Virus record (IMG/VR): IMGVR_UViG_3300023174_006079
Coordinates: 1 to 30,546 of that record
Direction: 5' to 3' (one strand)
Length of the DNA stretch: 30,546 nucleotides
DNA from: a virus
The translations under genes were made by a program, and so were the position numbers. Below, piece after piece: positions 1 through 9,081 of this stretch. Numbering within the stretch: the first letter of the stretch is position 1; each line of letters starts with the position of its first letter. The notes under the pieces are model-generated. The model was not told the origin of the DNA. It saw only the letters and a list, made by a program, of their open reading frames with translations, and did not search any database.

Positions 1-1169
<1,169 letters not shown>

Positions 1170-1253
1170 AGAAGCTCCGTTCCTAAAAACTTAACGTACC
1201 TATATCTCTCAGAACATCACAGAGACAATAATAGGAGACAGGTACATACTACC

Positions 1254-1290
1254 AAATAAATAAAATCTTTACTTGGATATTTTATTATTT
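1254..1290. terminator. AT-only inverted repeat, possible terminator
   Basis: An AT-rich inverted repeat (AAATAAATAAAAT at 1254-1266 and ATTTTATTATTT at 1279-1290, with one unpaired base) overlaps the end of the metallophosphoesterase gene. It could be a weak terminator for minus-strand transcription. It has no G/C core, so the call is weak. The rest of 1170-1284 holds nothing recognisable beyond the leader of the collagen-like gene. Confidence 0.25.
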
Positions 1291-2478
1291 ATTGGCTGGA
1301 ATTACGCTAACATCAAGCCTTGGATCGTGATCTTTACCTACGACCATGGTCAATATACCAGGGTTAGATTCTAGGCCACGTCGGTCTCTAAACCATGCGG
1401 AGCCTGGGTCAACCGTGGGGCATTGCGCCCAAAATCTCCCGCCAACGTCCATAGATCTAAAGTTGTGGAAGTGTCCTGATAACCAAACATCACACCCGCC
1501 GAGAGCAGTTTGACCTGCTGCCTGCTCTGATAGATACTTGGTAACGTCTCTTCCACTTTGGTGTCCGTGAAATAGTCCGATCATCGTTCCACATACTTCT
1601 ACCGCAAGTGTTTGATGATCTTTTGCAGGAAACCTAAACTCTACATGTGATAACGCGCTACTTTCCGCGCAAATTGACTGTGCCACGTTTGCGATGTGAG
1701 TGTTCCATCCCTCAGATGGATCAAGCGCAACTTGACGACTAACCTCGTCGTGATTTCCGTTTACTACGGCAACTACAACGCGATCTACCAACGGGGCAAA
1801 CGCCTTGATTTGTGCCATAAGCAGACCTATACCTACGCGTATCTGTTCGGTAAGACCCATATCCGAGGCAGAGTGACTTTGTAGACGCCCACCTTGAGAA
1901 ACGTTCCCTTCAACGTGATCTCCTAGGAGTGCGATAACAACAGTGCCTATATCTCTTCCAACTTTTCTCAGGTCATGTAAACGATGAACCGCACCTTCAG
2001 TTGCTGTTTGAATACGCTCTACAGTCTCCTTGGTGCCCTCTCCGTTAGCTTTCTTACCTAGTTGCTGGTCGCTAGGCGCAAAAATAAAGGCAAGGTCTCC
2101 TGTTGTCACGGGAGGCTTCTTGCCGGGCTTCCAATTTTGCATACTCTTCATTAGATCTTTTACGTCTAGGTCTAACTCTGTTTGAGACGATATTGGAACG
2201 ATGTTAATTCTTTGTGATTCTAAAAGCTCGCCGTCGTATCTTTGCCAACGCGATTTTCTTACCGACGTAATCGCCCAGTGCTCCGGGTTAAGATCAAATT
2301 CTATTAGTAACTCTCTTGCATCAGGAATATCTGAGATAGGTCGCGGTATCGAGATTACGTAACCGCCGTCATCTCCTACGTCCATACGCGGACGCCATGC
2401 TTCATCGGGTGCGCTGTTCTTAGTCTTAAAGTCAGAGCCTGAGCGCCCTGGAACCGAGAGCTTATCAAATAGCGTCAT
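1285..2478 (-). CDS. Calcineurin-like metallophosphoesterase
   Basis: This 397-residue protein has the signature of the calcineurin-like (SbcD/Mre11-type) phosphoesterase fold. It shows SDQQLGK near residue 137, a D-x-Q variant of the usual D-x-H. Then come GDHVEGN near 186, NGNHDE near 240, HGH near 304 and GHFHN near 337. These supply the two-metal ligands. Related enzymes in actinophages are annotated as phosphoesterases or putative DNA-processing nucleases; the substrate here is unknown. The roughly 130-residue N-terminal extension is not recognised. The start ATG overlaps the stop of the upstream HTH gene as TAATG, so the two are probably translated together and may act in one process. 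No ATPase (SbcC-like) partner is in the window. Confidence 0.88.
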   Translation of the reverse strand: MTLFDKLSVPGRSGSDFKTKNSAPDEAWRPRMDVGDDGGYVISIPRPISDIPDARELLIEFDLNPEHWAITSVRKSRWQRYDGELLESQRINIVPISSQTELDLDVKDLMKSMQNWKPGKKPPVTTGDLAFIFAPSDQQLGKKANGEGTKETVERIQTATEGAVHRLHDLRKVGRDIGTVVIALLGDHVEGNVSQGGRLQSHSASDMGLTEQIRVGIGLLMAQIKAFAPLVDRVVVAVVNGNHDEVSRQVALDPSEGWNTHIANVAQSICAESSALSHVEFRFPAKDHQTLAVEVCGTMIGLFHGHQSGRDVTKYLSEQAAGQTALGGCDVWLSGHFHNFRSMDVGGRFWAQCPTVDPGSAWFRDRRGLESNPGILTMVVGKDHDPRLDVSVIPANK

Positions 2479-2756
2479 TATGCGCTAATCTTAGGATTAG
2501 ATCCAAAGCACCGACATGCACCGCGGCGATGTTTTGTCACCGCAGAGTCTCCAACGTCTAAGCCTTCTTCTCGCAGAGCAGCGGCAATGGTTGTGTTAGG
2601 AAGACGACCTGGAGCTCCGTAAGGTACCTCAAGCACCTCGGCAAGTTTTGCCTTATCTTCCTTTGAAAGTTGTTCACCTGTCAGAAGGCTTCCGATCTTA
2701 CACGGCAGTCCTGCACCGATTCCTGAGGATTGAGATAAGCGTTCTGCAAGTGACAT
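2478..2756 (-). CDS. Small HTH DNA-binding protein
   Basis: A 92-residue protein starting at ATG 2756, with GGAG seven bases upstream. A longer form from an upstream TTG is possible, but that TTG overlaps the Shine-Dalgarno sequence. The C-terminal half reads as a helix-turn-helix: LPNTTIAAALREEG, a turn at LDVG, then DSAVTKHRRGACRC as recognition helix with a basic, cysteine-containing end. Proteins of this size and shape beside metallophosphoesterase genes are frequent in actinophages, generally as HTH proteins of unknown role; that comparison is from memory. It is stop-start coupled (TAATG) to the metallophosphoesterase. Inverted CTTAA/TTAAG boxes upstream make autoregulation possible. Confidence 0.75.
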   Translation of the reverse strand: MSLAERLSQSSGIGAGLPCKIGSLLTGEQLSKEDKAKLAEVLEVPYGAPGRLPNTTIAAALREEGLDVGDSAVTKHRRGACRCFGSNPKISA

Positions 2757-2988
2757 AGTACTCTCCAAGTTATTGTCTACATGCTACTTAACGGCATCTC
2801 CAGTTAAGTGAACCATAAGCCGCGGGCTAACGGTTAGGAAAATTGTAACAAGAAGTAAGCAAAAGTACTGCTTATTAAGCAAATAAAAAGTTAAATTAAA
2901 AGTATTCTTAACTGTGCTTTTAAGTGTACTTACTACAGGAATACAGTACAGAAGAGGGTAAAACTAGCGGTGAAGAAAACTGCTTCTA
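2757..2988. promoter_or_regulatory. Leader region with inverted CTTAA/TTAAG boxes
   Basis: An AT-rich spacer between two minus-strand genes. It contains ACTTAAC (2786-2792), ten bases, then GTTAAGT (2803-2809), a perfect inverted pair 30-53 bases upstream of the HTH gene start. A second inverted pair is CTTAA (2907-2911) and TTAAG (2920-2924). A separate hairpin pairs AGTAAGCA (2854-2861) with TGCTTATT (2869-2876). The paired boxes look like operator sites and the HTH protein next door is an obvious candidate to bind them; that link is inference. No coding frame is evident. Confidence 0.4.
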
Positions 2989-3363
2989 TTAAGCGGTTGG
3001 AGCTTTCTTTTTACGGGTCTTTGTCATCTTAGGCTCAACTGGAGCGGGACCCTGGTGCATTTCAGGAAGAGAAAGTAGTTGAAGCAATACGTCCTTTATA
3101 AACTTAACCTCTACCGCTGTCTCTTTGGCAAGGGCTCCTTGGGCGTTCATCTGGTCCTTCATGGAGTTTCCGCCATTTTCCCAGAGTTGATATTCAACAC
3201 GGTCCATACGCTCGGACATCGTTCTTCCCTGCTCATCGACTCCGATGGCCGACTCTACGCGGTGGATAATCTTGTAGATCTTGTAGATGAAGGCTAGGAG
3301 AAATAAGCCTCCAGTTATAATTCCAACTATAGCGCCTACCTGCATCGATACTTGACTTAACAA
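2989..3363 (-). CDS. Small single-pass membrane protein
   Basis: A 124-residue protein with one hydrophobic segment at about residues 9-29 (VGAIVGIITGGLFLLAFIYK), followed by a soluble, probably helical region and a lysine-rich tail (KTRKKK). The TTG at 3363 is preceded by AAGGG eight bases upstream. The first ATG, six codons later, has no obvious ribosome site, so TTG is preferred though not certain. One N-terminal membrane helix with a charged coiled domain is common among phage lysis accessory proteins and DUF2746-like actinophage proteins. Nothing identifies it as a holin, and the endolysin is over 4 kb away on the other strand. Confidence 0.65.
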   Translation of the reverse strand: MLSQVSMQVGAIVGIITGGLFLLAFIYKIYKIIHRVESAIGVDEQGRTMSERMDRVEYQLWENGGNSMKDQMNAQGALAKETAVEVKFIKDVLLQLLSLPEMHQGPAPVEPKMTKTRKKKAPTA

Positions 3364-3449
3364 GGTAGTTGCCCTTCGGTTGGGTATTAAAGATATATCA
3401 AATTATATATTAAGGATTAAGATATTAGTTGTTTCGGTTGTTTACTTCT

Positions 3450-3463
3450 AGGGCACATGCCCT
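3450..3463. promoter_or_regulatory. Palindrome between divergent genes
   Basis: AGGGCA, two bases, TGCCCT forms a near-perfect 14-bp palindrome midway between the divergent genes starting at 3363 and 3591. It could be an operator or a short hairpin. Nothing else supports a function. Confidence 0.3.
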
Positions 3464-3537
3464 TTATAGTCGCCAAGTAACAAAGATTTTAGATAAGTGA
3501 TATGATAGCTCTTCTCTATAAATTAAGAGCGTTTATA

Positions 3538-3543
3538 TATAAT
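3538..3543 (+). promoter_or_regulatory. -10 box for the primase-helicase gene
   Basis: A consensus TATAAT lies 47 bases before the primase-helicase ATG. Another -10-like TATGAT (3501-3506) is followed by a hairpin pairing GCTCTT (3508-3513) with AAGAGC (3525-3530). No clear -35 box is seen for either. The gene has a leader and a weak AGGG ribosome site. Confidence 0.45.
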
Positions 3544-3590
3544 TTGATTGGAGCTAACGACGCATAGATGCTAAAGCAGGGTAATCAAAT

Positions 3591-6212
3591 ATGAGCGCAT
3601 GGGAATCAGCTGAGGGACGTTTAGGTCCTGCTGCAAATTGGTATGCAACTCATAATTGGTCAATACTTCCTTGCTATGGAATCGTCGGAGGACGTTGCAC
3701 TTGTGGCGGCGCACACGTTGAGCCAAAAGATGTAGGCAAGCACCCATCGCTTCCAGAGTGGAACAAGTTTGCAACTACAGACGCTGCAACTGTTGACTCC
3801 TGGTGGCAACGCGATCCAAACATGAACATCGGTGTCATGTGTCGTTCAAGTGGATTTTTTGTAATTGATATTGATCCGCGCTCAGGTGGGCCGGATTCAT
3901 TTGAAAAGTTTGAAGCTTTAGTAGAAGGATTCCTGCCTCCAACAGTTGAGGCAATCACAGGTGAGTACACAATCGCTGGTGGAAAGGTAATGCGAGGACG
4001 TCACCTATTTTATAAGTGTGAAGAGTCTGAGCAGCTTGTTGGAAATCTTAAGAAAGCAAATCTTCCGGGCGTTGATATTAAACACAACGGATACGTTCTC
4101 ATTACTCCGTCACGACACTTCTCTGGAGTTTGTTACGAGTGGGCACCAGGTCACGCGCCGTGGGAAATTGAAATGGCAACCGCACCCGAAGAGCTATTAC
4201 AGTCTCTTCGTAAAAAGAATAGTCGACGCGGTGGCACAAATCTTGGCGAAGGCGACTGGAGTTTCCTAGAGGATCTAGACTTTGCTGGCGAGCGTATCGA
4301 CGTCGAGCGTTTGCTTGAAGAAGGAATTGAAGAAGGCTCACGCGCAATTGATATCTACGCGATGACGTGCGCCTTAGCAAATAAATTCCCTGTCAATACA
4401 GAAGCTGGAAAGCTTGCTGTTGAAACTATGATGATTCGCTTTAACGCTGAAAAGGTGCGTCCGCCGCTTGAGCTTGAAGGTCAAGGCGGACTTTTAATGC
4501 ACGTACGTCGAGCTATACAGTTTGTTATTGACAATCCAAAATCAGAGCGTATGTGGCCAGGATTACAAGAGTGGGCTAACAAGTCTCAAGATGAAACACG
4601 CTCTAAGCCTGCAAAGCAACAGGAAATTAGAACAACTGAAAATTATTCACCGCAGGATACGTATAACGCACCAGGAACTATCGGCGGATCGATTACACAG
4701 TCTATCTCAGACGGTGATTCAATCTCCGAGGCATCAAGTCTTTTAAAGATGGATGTGCCTAAGGACGTTGACGCGGTTAACGAGAACGACGGCGGAGAAC
4801 CTGGTAAGCGTACACTTACAGATACAGGAAACGGTCGTCGTCTTGTAGATGCGTTTGGTCCTGCAATTCGTTACACGCCAGGACTTGGTTGGTTTCACTG
4901 GGACGGCGGATACTGGAAGCCTGACGTTGAAAATCTTGAACTACAGGAGTTAACAAAGAAGCTTGCGCCGGTTATTGCATCCGAGGTTGTCAACTACGAA
5001 GACGCGGACAAGCAGTCAGAGTTAATGAAGTGGGCACTACAGGCAAAGTCAAACTCGCGCATCGCAGGTTGCATTGAAAACGCAACGTCCGATCCTCGCG
5101 TACAGGTTGAGGTTAACGCCTGGGATTCAGACGAAACATTACTTGGTGTTGCAAACGGAGTTATTGATCTTCGCACAGGAGAGTTACTTAAGGGACGTCC
5201 TGATTTATTTATTACTCGCCGCGCACCTGTTGCGTATACTCCAGGAATGCGCAACGTTAAGTGGGAACAGTTCTTAGATTTTGCAACAGGCGGAGATAAA
5301 GAGCTGCAGGATTGGATTCAACGTGCAGCTGGATACTCTTTAACTGGTCTGCGTACATACGATGTTATGTTTTTAATTTACGGACCTGCAGGTTCAGGTA
5401 AGAACACGCTTGTTGAAGCTTTAGTAAAGTGCATGGGCACACAGCAATATGCTTGGCCTTTAGACTCTTCTATTCTTGCACAAGGAGACGGCCAGGCAAA
5501 CGGATCAGATCTTTATCACTGGGCTGAGTTGCGTGGACGTAGACTTGTATGGGTTGACGAATTGCCAGAATCTGAACGCTTGAAGGAAAACTCAGTTAAG
5601 AAGTTAACTGGTTCAAGTGAAATCTCTGCGCGTTCACCTGGTGAAAAACCATTTACGTTCTCGTCTCGTGCAAAATTATGGGTAACAACTAATCACCGTC
5701 CAATCATTAACGATGATGCGATGTGGCGTCGTATTCGTCCCGTGCCTCTTACAAACGTCCCCGAAAATCCAGACCCAGATCTAAAACATTACATCTTTGA
5801 CCCAGAAGGAGCGCTACCAGCTGTCCTTTCTTGGGCAGTTGAGGGAGCAATTAAACTGCTTGGCTCCTCAGCAAGAGATGCTCTTGGAACCTGTAAAGTT
5901 GTAACCGAGGCATCTGAAATGTATCGAAAGAACGAAGACCGTATCGGTATTTTCTTAAATGAAGAGACAAAAGAGTCTGAAGGAACGGTCGTTCCTGTTA
6001 AGGCTTTGTACTCTGTGTATCGCGCTTGGAGTGAAGAGCGCGGCGAAAGACCAATGACACAGATCGCATTCCAGCGTAAGATATCTGATCGTGGAATGAC
6101 TGTAGTCGGTCTTGGCTCAAAAGCTGAAATTCAAGGTCGCATACTTGTTCCGCGCGCTGTGCAAACTGGCGAGGTCGATTGGGGTCTCGCTTCTCGATAC
6201 TCTCGCGGTTAG
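3591..6212 (+). CDS. Prim-Pol primase / SF3 helicase fusion
   Basis: An 873-residue replication protein. The N-terminal domain (about 10-200) is a bifunctional primase/polymerase of the archaeo-eukaryotic type. It has CTCGGAH and GKHPSLPEW near 36-57, then the catalytic metal site DIDPRSGG at about 93-100, then HNGYVL and SRH further on. A polar linker (about 310-400) joins it to a D5/P4-type helicase domain: Walker A GPAGSGKNT near 597, Walker B RLVWVDELPES near 650, WVTTNHRP near 697 and an arginine pair MWRRIRP near 711. The C-terminal 100 residues resemble the P4-family tail. It should unwind DNA and prime synthesis at the replication fork. It is followed after eight bases by the secreted nuclease gene. 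Confidence 0.92.
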   Translation: MSAWESAEGRLGPAANWYATHNWSILPCYGIVGGRCTCGGAHVEPKDVGKHPSLPEWNKFATTDAATVDSWWQRDPNMNIGVMCRSSGFFVIDIDPRSGGPDSFEKFEALVEGFLPPTVEAITGEYTIAGGKVMRGRHLFYKCEESEQLVGNLKKANLPGVDIKHNGYVLITPSRHFSGVCYEWAPGHAPWEIEMATAPEELLQSLRKKNSRRGGTNLGEGDWSFLEDLDFAGERIDVERLLEEGIEEGSRAIDIYAMTCALANKFPVNTEAGKLAVETMMIRFNAEKVRPPLELEGQGGLLMHVRRAIQFVIDNPKSERMWPGLQEWANKSQDETRSKPAKQQEIRTTENYSPQDTYNAPGTIGGSITQSISDGDSISEASSLLKMDVPKDVDAVNENDGGEPGKRTLTDTGNGRRLVDAFGPAIRYTPGLGWFHWDGGYWKPDVENLELQELTKKLAPVIASEVVNYEDADKQSELMKWALQAKSNSRIAGCIENATSDPRVQVEVNAWDSDETLLGVANGVIDLRTGELLKGRPDLFITRRAPVAYTPGMRNVKWEQFLDFATGGDKELQDWIQRAAGYSLTGLRTYDVMFLIYGPAGSGKNTLVEALVKCMGTQQYAWPLDSSILAQGDGQANGSDLYHWAELRGRRLVWVDELPESERLKENSVKKLTGSSEISARSPGEKPFTFSSRAKLWVTTNHRPIINDDAMWRRIRPVPLTNVPENPDPDLKHYIFDPEGALPAVLSWAVEGAIKLLGSSARDALGTCKVVTEASEMYRKNEDRIGIFLNEETKESEGTVVPVKALYSVYRAWSEERGERPMTQIAFQRKISDRGMTVVGLGSKAEIQGRILVPRAVQTGEVDWGLASRYSRG

Positions 6213-6220
6213 GAATTACT

Positions 6221-6886
6221 ATGCGCAAGCATAACACAACAAAAGGCGTCATGCCAATCGTACTTTTTATTATAGTAGCAAGCTCAACAGGAGCGTTTGC
6301 GGCAGATAAGCCAACAACGTTTGCAACAGTAGACGCTGGAATTAAAGCGCTAAAGGTTGCACCTGATGTTCGTGAAGGATACGCGCGCTCACAATTTAAG
6401 CACTGGTCAGATCTCGATAAGAACGGCTGCAATACGCGCAACGACGTGATTATTCACGAGGCACTTGTAAAGCCTAAGATTGACACAGGATGTAAGATCG
6501 TCAAAGACACAGGTAAGTGGTACTCTGCTTATGACGGATTGACCGTTACAAATTTTTCTGGTCTAGACGTTGATCATATGGTTCCTCTGGCCGAAGCTTG
6601 GGACTCAGGCGCCAATAAGTGGGACGCGGCAAAGCGTGAACAATACGCAAACGACATGGGCGATGAGAACGCGTTGATTGCTGTCACCGCAGCGACTAAC
6701 CGCTCTAAGTCAGATCAGGATCCAGCAGAATGGCTTCCTGCAAAGGACGTTTGCACATACATTAAGAATTGGGTTCATGTAAAACTACGTTGGTCACTTA
6801 CAGTTGATGACAAAGAGCTCAAGGCAATTAAGGACGCAAACGCAAAGTGCCCTAAAACTAAGATCTCTGTTGTTATAGTAAAATAA
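6221..6886 (+). CDS. Secreted HNH nuclease (DUF1524/GmrSD-C type)
   Basis: A 221-residue protein starting at ATG 6221, with AGGA six bases upstream; the frame extends further up, but that part has no ribosome site and overlaps the primase gene. Residues 1-27 are a Sec signal peptide: basic start, hydrophobic core PIVLFIIVASSTG, cleavage after AFA. The mature part has the DUF1524 HNH signature DVDHMVPLAEAW (Asp118-His119) and later NALIAVTAATNRSKSDQDP with Asn160. Cys70, Cys91 and Cys178 could form disulfides, fitting an exported enzyme. The family includes exported actinobacterial nucleases and the C-terminal nuclease of the GmrSD restriction enzymes. In a phage it might degrade extracellular or released DNA; that role is inferred. 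Confidence 0.85.
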   Translation: MRKHNTTKGVMPIVLFIIVASSTGAFAADKPTTFATVDAGIKALKVAPDVREGYARSQFKHWSDLDKNGCNTRNDVIIHEALVKPKIDTGCKIVKDTGKWYSAYDGLTVTNFSGLDVDHMVPLAEAWDSGANKWDAAKREQYANDMGDENALIAVTAATNRSKSDQDPAEWLPAKDVCTYIKNWVHVKLRWSLTVDDKELKAIKDANAKCPKTKISVVIVK

Positions 6887-6892
6887 TAGATT

Positions 6893-7678
6893 ATGTCTGC
6901 TGTATACGCTCTCGTGTCATCTGGTGAACCAGACATAGTTCGCTATGTCGGAAGAACTAAACACGCTTCCCCAGAAAAAAGACTAGCTTCACATAGAGGC
7001 CATATGAAAGCTGGAGGTACAACTCACGTCTATAATTGGATGAGAAGCGTCTACGCCTCTGGGCATCAAGTCCTAGCGCATGTTATAGAGTCAGATTTGA
7101 CATGGGAAGAAGCTGGCGAGCGTGAAATGCACTATATTAAGTTTTATCGAGATAGCGGATATAACTTAACAAATATATCTTTAGGTGGCGACGGTGGGGC
7201 GGCTATGTCTCAAGAGACAAAGGACCTAATGAGCAGAAACAGAAAAGGAAAATCTCCTAGCCCGCAGGCACACGCTGCAGCTAAACTTGCCAATATTGGC
7301 CGTGCAAAAACTGAAGAAGAAAAAGCAAAGGTCAGTGCTGCAAATAAAGGAAGAGTGAAAACACCAGAGGTTCGCAAAAGATTGTCAGAAATAGCAAAAG
7401 CAAGACCAAGAAGACCGCACACGCAAGAAACAAAAGATAAAATAAGTAAAGCAAAAATGGGCAATGTTATATCAAAAGAAGCACGAGAAAAGATATCTAA
7501 AGCTAGCAGAGATAGAATAGTCACGTTACAGACGCGCGAGAAGCTTTCTAAAGCTGGCAAAAATCGTAAACATTCTCAAGAGACTAGAGAAAAAATGAGT
7601 AGGTCATCAACAGCAGCTCATTTGCATAGAAAGAACTTAAAGTTAAATTCATTAAAACAAGAAAAAGAGGACATATAA
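6893..7678 (+). CDS. GIY-YIG homing endonuclease with NUMOD3 repeats
   Basis: A 261-residue, strongly basic protein. Residues 1-100 are a GIY-YIG nuclease domain: VYALVSS at 4-10, RYVGRT at 17-22, KRLASHR with the conserved arginine, and a WEEAGERE helix with the glutamate. From about residue 102 there are seven tandem NUMOD3-like DNA-binding motifs of the form Q/E-ETR/KEKMSKA...K/R. This is the standard layout of a free-standing phage homing endonuclease. The gene is A-rich and has no recognisable ribosome site, unlike its neighbours, which fits mobility. Its stop overlaps the start of the endolysin gene as TAATG, so the endolysin would now be translated behind it. Confidence 0.92.
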   Translation: MSAVYALVSSGEPDIVRYVGRTKHASPEKRLASHRGHMKAGGTTHVYNWMRSVYASGHQVLAHVIESDLTWEEAGEREMHYIKFYRDSGYNLTNISLGGDGGAAMSQETKDLMSRNRKGKSPSPQAHAAAKLANIGRAKTEEEKAKVSAANKGRVKTPEVRKRLSEIAKARPRRPHTQETKDKISKAKMGNVISKEAREKISKASRDRIVTLQTREKLSKAGKNRKHSQETREKMSRSSTAAHLHRKNLKLNSLKQEKEDI

Positions 7679-8484
7679 TGGCTGGCACTTTTCCAAAACC
7701 TATAGCGAATCCGGCCCCACAAGGGACAGCCGCGCGATTAGTTCAAATAGCTGAGTCGTATGTAGGCTATGCAGAAGGACCGAAAGATAATGAAACTATA
7801 ATGGGCGCCTTTACGAAGGCTAACTTTCTACCTTGGTGTGGGTCTTTTTGCATGTTTGTTGCAAATGCTGCTGGCGTAAAGATTCCTAACACTGTTTCAA
7901 CAGTTGCAGGCGCAGATGCATTCAAGAAGCAAAAGCGCTGGTACGACAATGACGGAGTAAACACTCCAGAGCCTGGCGACATCGTTTATTTTGACTTCCC
8001 AGGAGACGGTGTAGACCGCATCTCGCACGTTGGAATTATCGTAAAGGATAACAAGGACGGCAGCATGACATGCCTAGAGGGTAACACCTCTGGCATTCCT
8101 AAGGGTGACCAGCGCAACGGCGGCGAAGTATGCAAAAAGATTCGCGCGTACAAGAAGAGCGCTAAGCAAGGATTGCCTATGGCAGTTGTTGGTTGGGGTC
8201 GTCCAGACTACGAAGGCTCAGCTGCTAACCCAGTTGCTCCTAAGGTAGTAAAGGAAAAAGACACGACAGGCAAGGTTTACCCTGGCGAGACAATTGATCC
8301 AGGCGAGGCAGGGATTCACGTTAAGACTGTTCAGGCAGCTCTTGGTATTAAGCCAGCCGACGGTCAATTCGGTCCAGTCACAAAGAAAGCTGTGATTGCG
8401 CACCAGAAGGCTAAGAAGCTACCTGTCACCGGTATCGTTGACGCAAAAACTTGGAAATCTATTACAGGATTGCCTGTAAAGTAG
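7678..8484 (+). CDS. Endolysin: CHAP peptidase plus peptidoglycan-binding domain
   Basis: A 268-residue, two-domain lysin without a signal peptide. Residues about 18-175 form a CHAP-type cysteine peptidase/amidase, with WCGSFCMF carrying Cys54 as likely nucleophile, ISHVGII with His117, and CLEGNTS with Glu134 and Asn136. After a short linker (about 180-200), residues 205-268 form a PG_binding_1 domain: GIHVKTVQAALG, DGQFGPVTKKAVIAHQ, VTGIVDAKTWKSI. It should cleave host peptidoglycan at lysis. Export therefore needs a holin; the small membrane protein at 26619-26915 is the best candidate. The ATG overlaps the stop of the homing endonuclease. A strong terminator follows. Confidence 0.93.
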   Translation: MAGTFPKPIANPAPQGTAARLVQIAESYVGYAEGPKDNETIMGAFTKANFLPWCGSFCMFVANAAGVKIPNTVSTVAGADAFKKQKRWYDNDGVNTPEPGDIVYFDFPGDGVDRISHVGIIVKDNKDGSMTCLEGNTSGIPKGDQRNGGEVCKKIRAYKKSAKQGLPMAVVGWGRPDYEGSAANPVAPKVVKEKDTTGKVYPGETIDPGEAGIHVKTVQAALGIKPADGQFGPVTKKAVIAHQKAKKLPVTGIVDAKTWKSITGLPVK

Positions 8485-8487
8485 ACC

Positions 8488-8541
8488 TTTTAGGTATATA
8501 GTAATACTAGTTTTTGGTGTCCCGGGAGAGAGCGCCTAAAA
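8488..8541 (+). other. Inverted repeat ahead of the terminator
   Basis: TTTTAGG (8488-8494) and CCTAAAA (8535-8541) can pair around a 40-base loop that includes the palindrome TCCCGGGA. It sits between the endolysin stop and the terminator hairpin and may shape the 3' end of the transcript. Confidence 0.25.
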
Positions 8542-8546
8542 CATAG

Positions 8547-8591
8547 AGAGCCGGATAGCGCGAGTAATCGCGCGTCCGGCTCTATCTTTTT
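8547..8591 (+). terminator. Strong intrinsic terminator after the endolysin
   Basis: AGAGCCGGA (8547-8555) pairs with TCCGGCTCT (8575-8583). Inside, GCGCGA (8558-8563) pairs with TCGCGC (8568-8573) around a GTAA loop. A run of Ts follows at 8587-8591. It ends the plus-strand unit 3591-8484. The same GAGTAATC apex occurs in the terminator at 28251-28287. Confidence 0.9.
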
Positions 8592-8595
8592 ATGA

Positions 8596-8601
8596 TACAT
8601 T
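8596..8601 (+). promoter_or_regulatory. Leaderless promoter -10 (TACATT)
   Basis: GATACATT ends six bases before ATG 8608. With transcription starting at the A of ATG, the message would have no leader. No Shine-Dalgarno is present. This spacing decides for ATG 8608 over the TTG two codons upstream. Confidence 0.65.
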
Positions 8602-8607
8602 TTGTCT

Positions 8608-9081
8608 ATGAGTAACGCAACTAAACGTAAGTGCGGAACGTGCACCAAATGCTGTGAAGGTTTTATTGTCGGACAGGCGCATGGGAAGGCTTTTTATCCT
8701 GGAAAACCTTGTCATTTTATAAGCATCGGTGATGGGTGCTCTTCTTATGTCGATAGGCCAGATGACCCTTGCAAGACATATAACTGTCTATGGTTAGAAG
8801 ACCCAGACCTTCCTGAGTGGATGAAGCCAGATAAAGTTAACGCAATTATTGATATGCGAATTGTAAAAGGAATCCCATACATTCATGTACTAGAGGCTGG
8901 TGCCGTTTTAAGTTCCAAGGTTCTTTCTTGGGTAATTCAATACGCACTATCTAACAATATGAACGTGTGTTGGGAAGTAGAACGTGGAAAAAACCTTTTG
9001 GGAACTCAAGAGTTTTTACAAGCAATGCAAAACAGAGTGGATGCCCCAGAGCCTAACTATTTGCCTCTTACGACGAAGTAG
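8608..9081 (+). CDS. CxxCxxCC zinc/iron-chelating protein (YkgJ-like)
   Basis: A 157-residue protein. The N-terminal half carries the YkgJ/UPF0153 (CxxCxxCC) pattern: Cys9, Cys12, Cys15, Cys16, then Cys35, Cys44 in CSSYVDRPDD, Cys55 and Cys60 in CKTYNCLW. The family is thought to bind zinc or an Fe-S cluster; its biochemical role is not established. The C-terminal half has no cysteine cluster and no recognised domain. It has its own leaderless promoter after the terminator. Its last 14 bases overlap the end of the convergent chaperone-like gene on the other strand. It could instead be a phage modulator of host metal or redox state; this is open. Confidence 0.8.
   Translation: MSNATKRKCGTCTKCCEGFIVGQAHGKAFYPGKPCHFISIGDGCSSYVDRPDDPCKTYNCLWLEDPDLPEWMKPDKVNAIIDMRIVKGIPYIHVLEAGAVLSSKVLSWVIQYALSNNMNVCWEVERGKNLLGTQEFLQAMQNRVDAPEPNYLPLTTK

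Noticed and set aside
2757-2768. TTG start for the HTH gene at 2768
   Set aside because: That TTG overlaps the GGAG that serves ATG 2756.
6179-6220. Upstream extension of the secreted nuclease
   Set aside because: It overlaps the primase gene and lacks a ribosome site; ATG 6221 has AGGA and puts the signal peptide at the N-terminus.
8602-8607. TTG start two codons before ATG 8608
   Set aside because: ATG fits the six-base spacing from the -10 box seen in other leaderless genes here.
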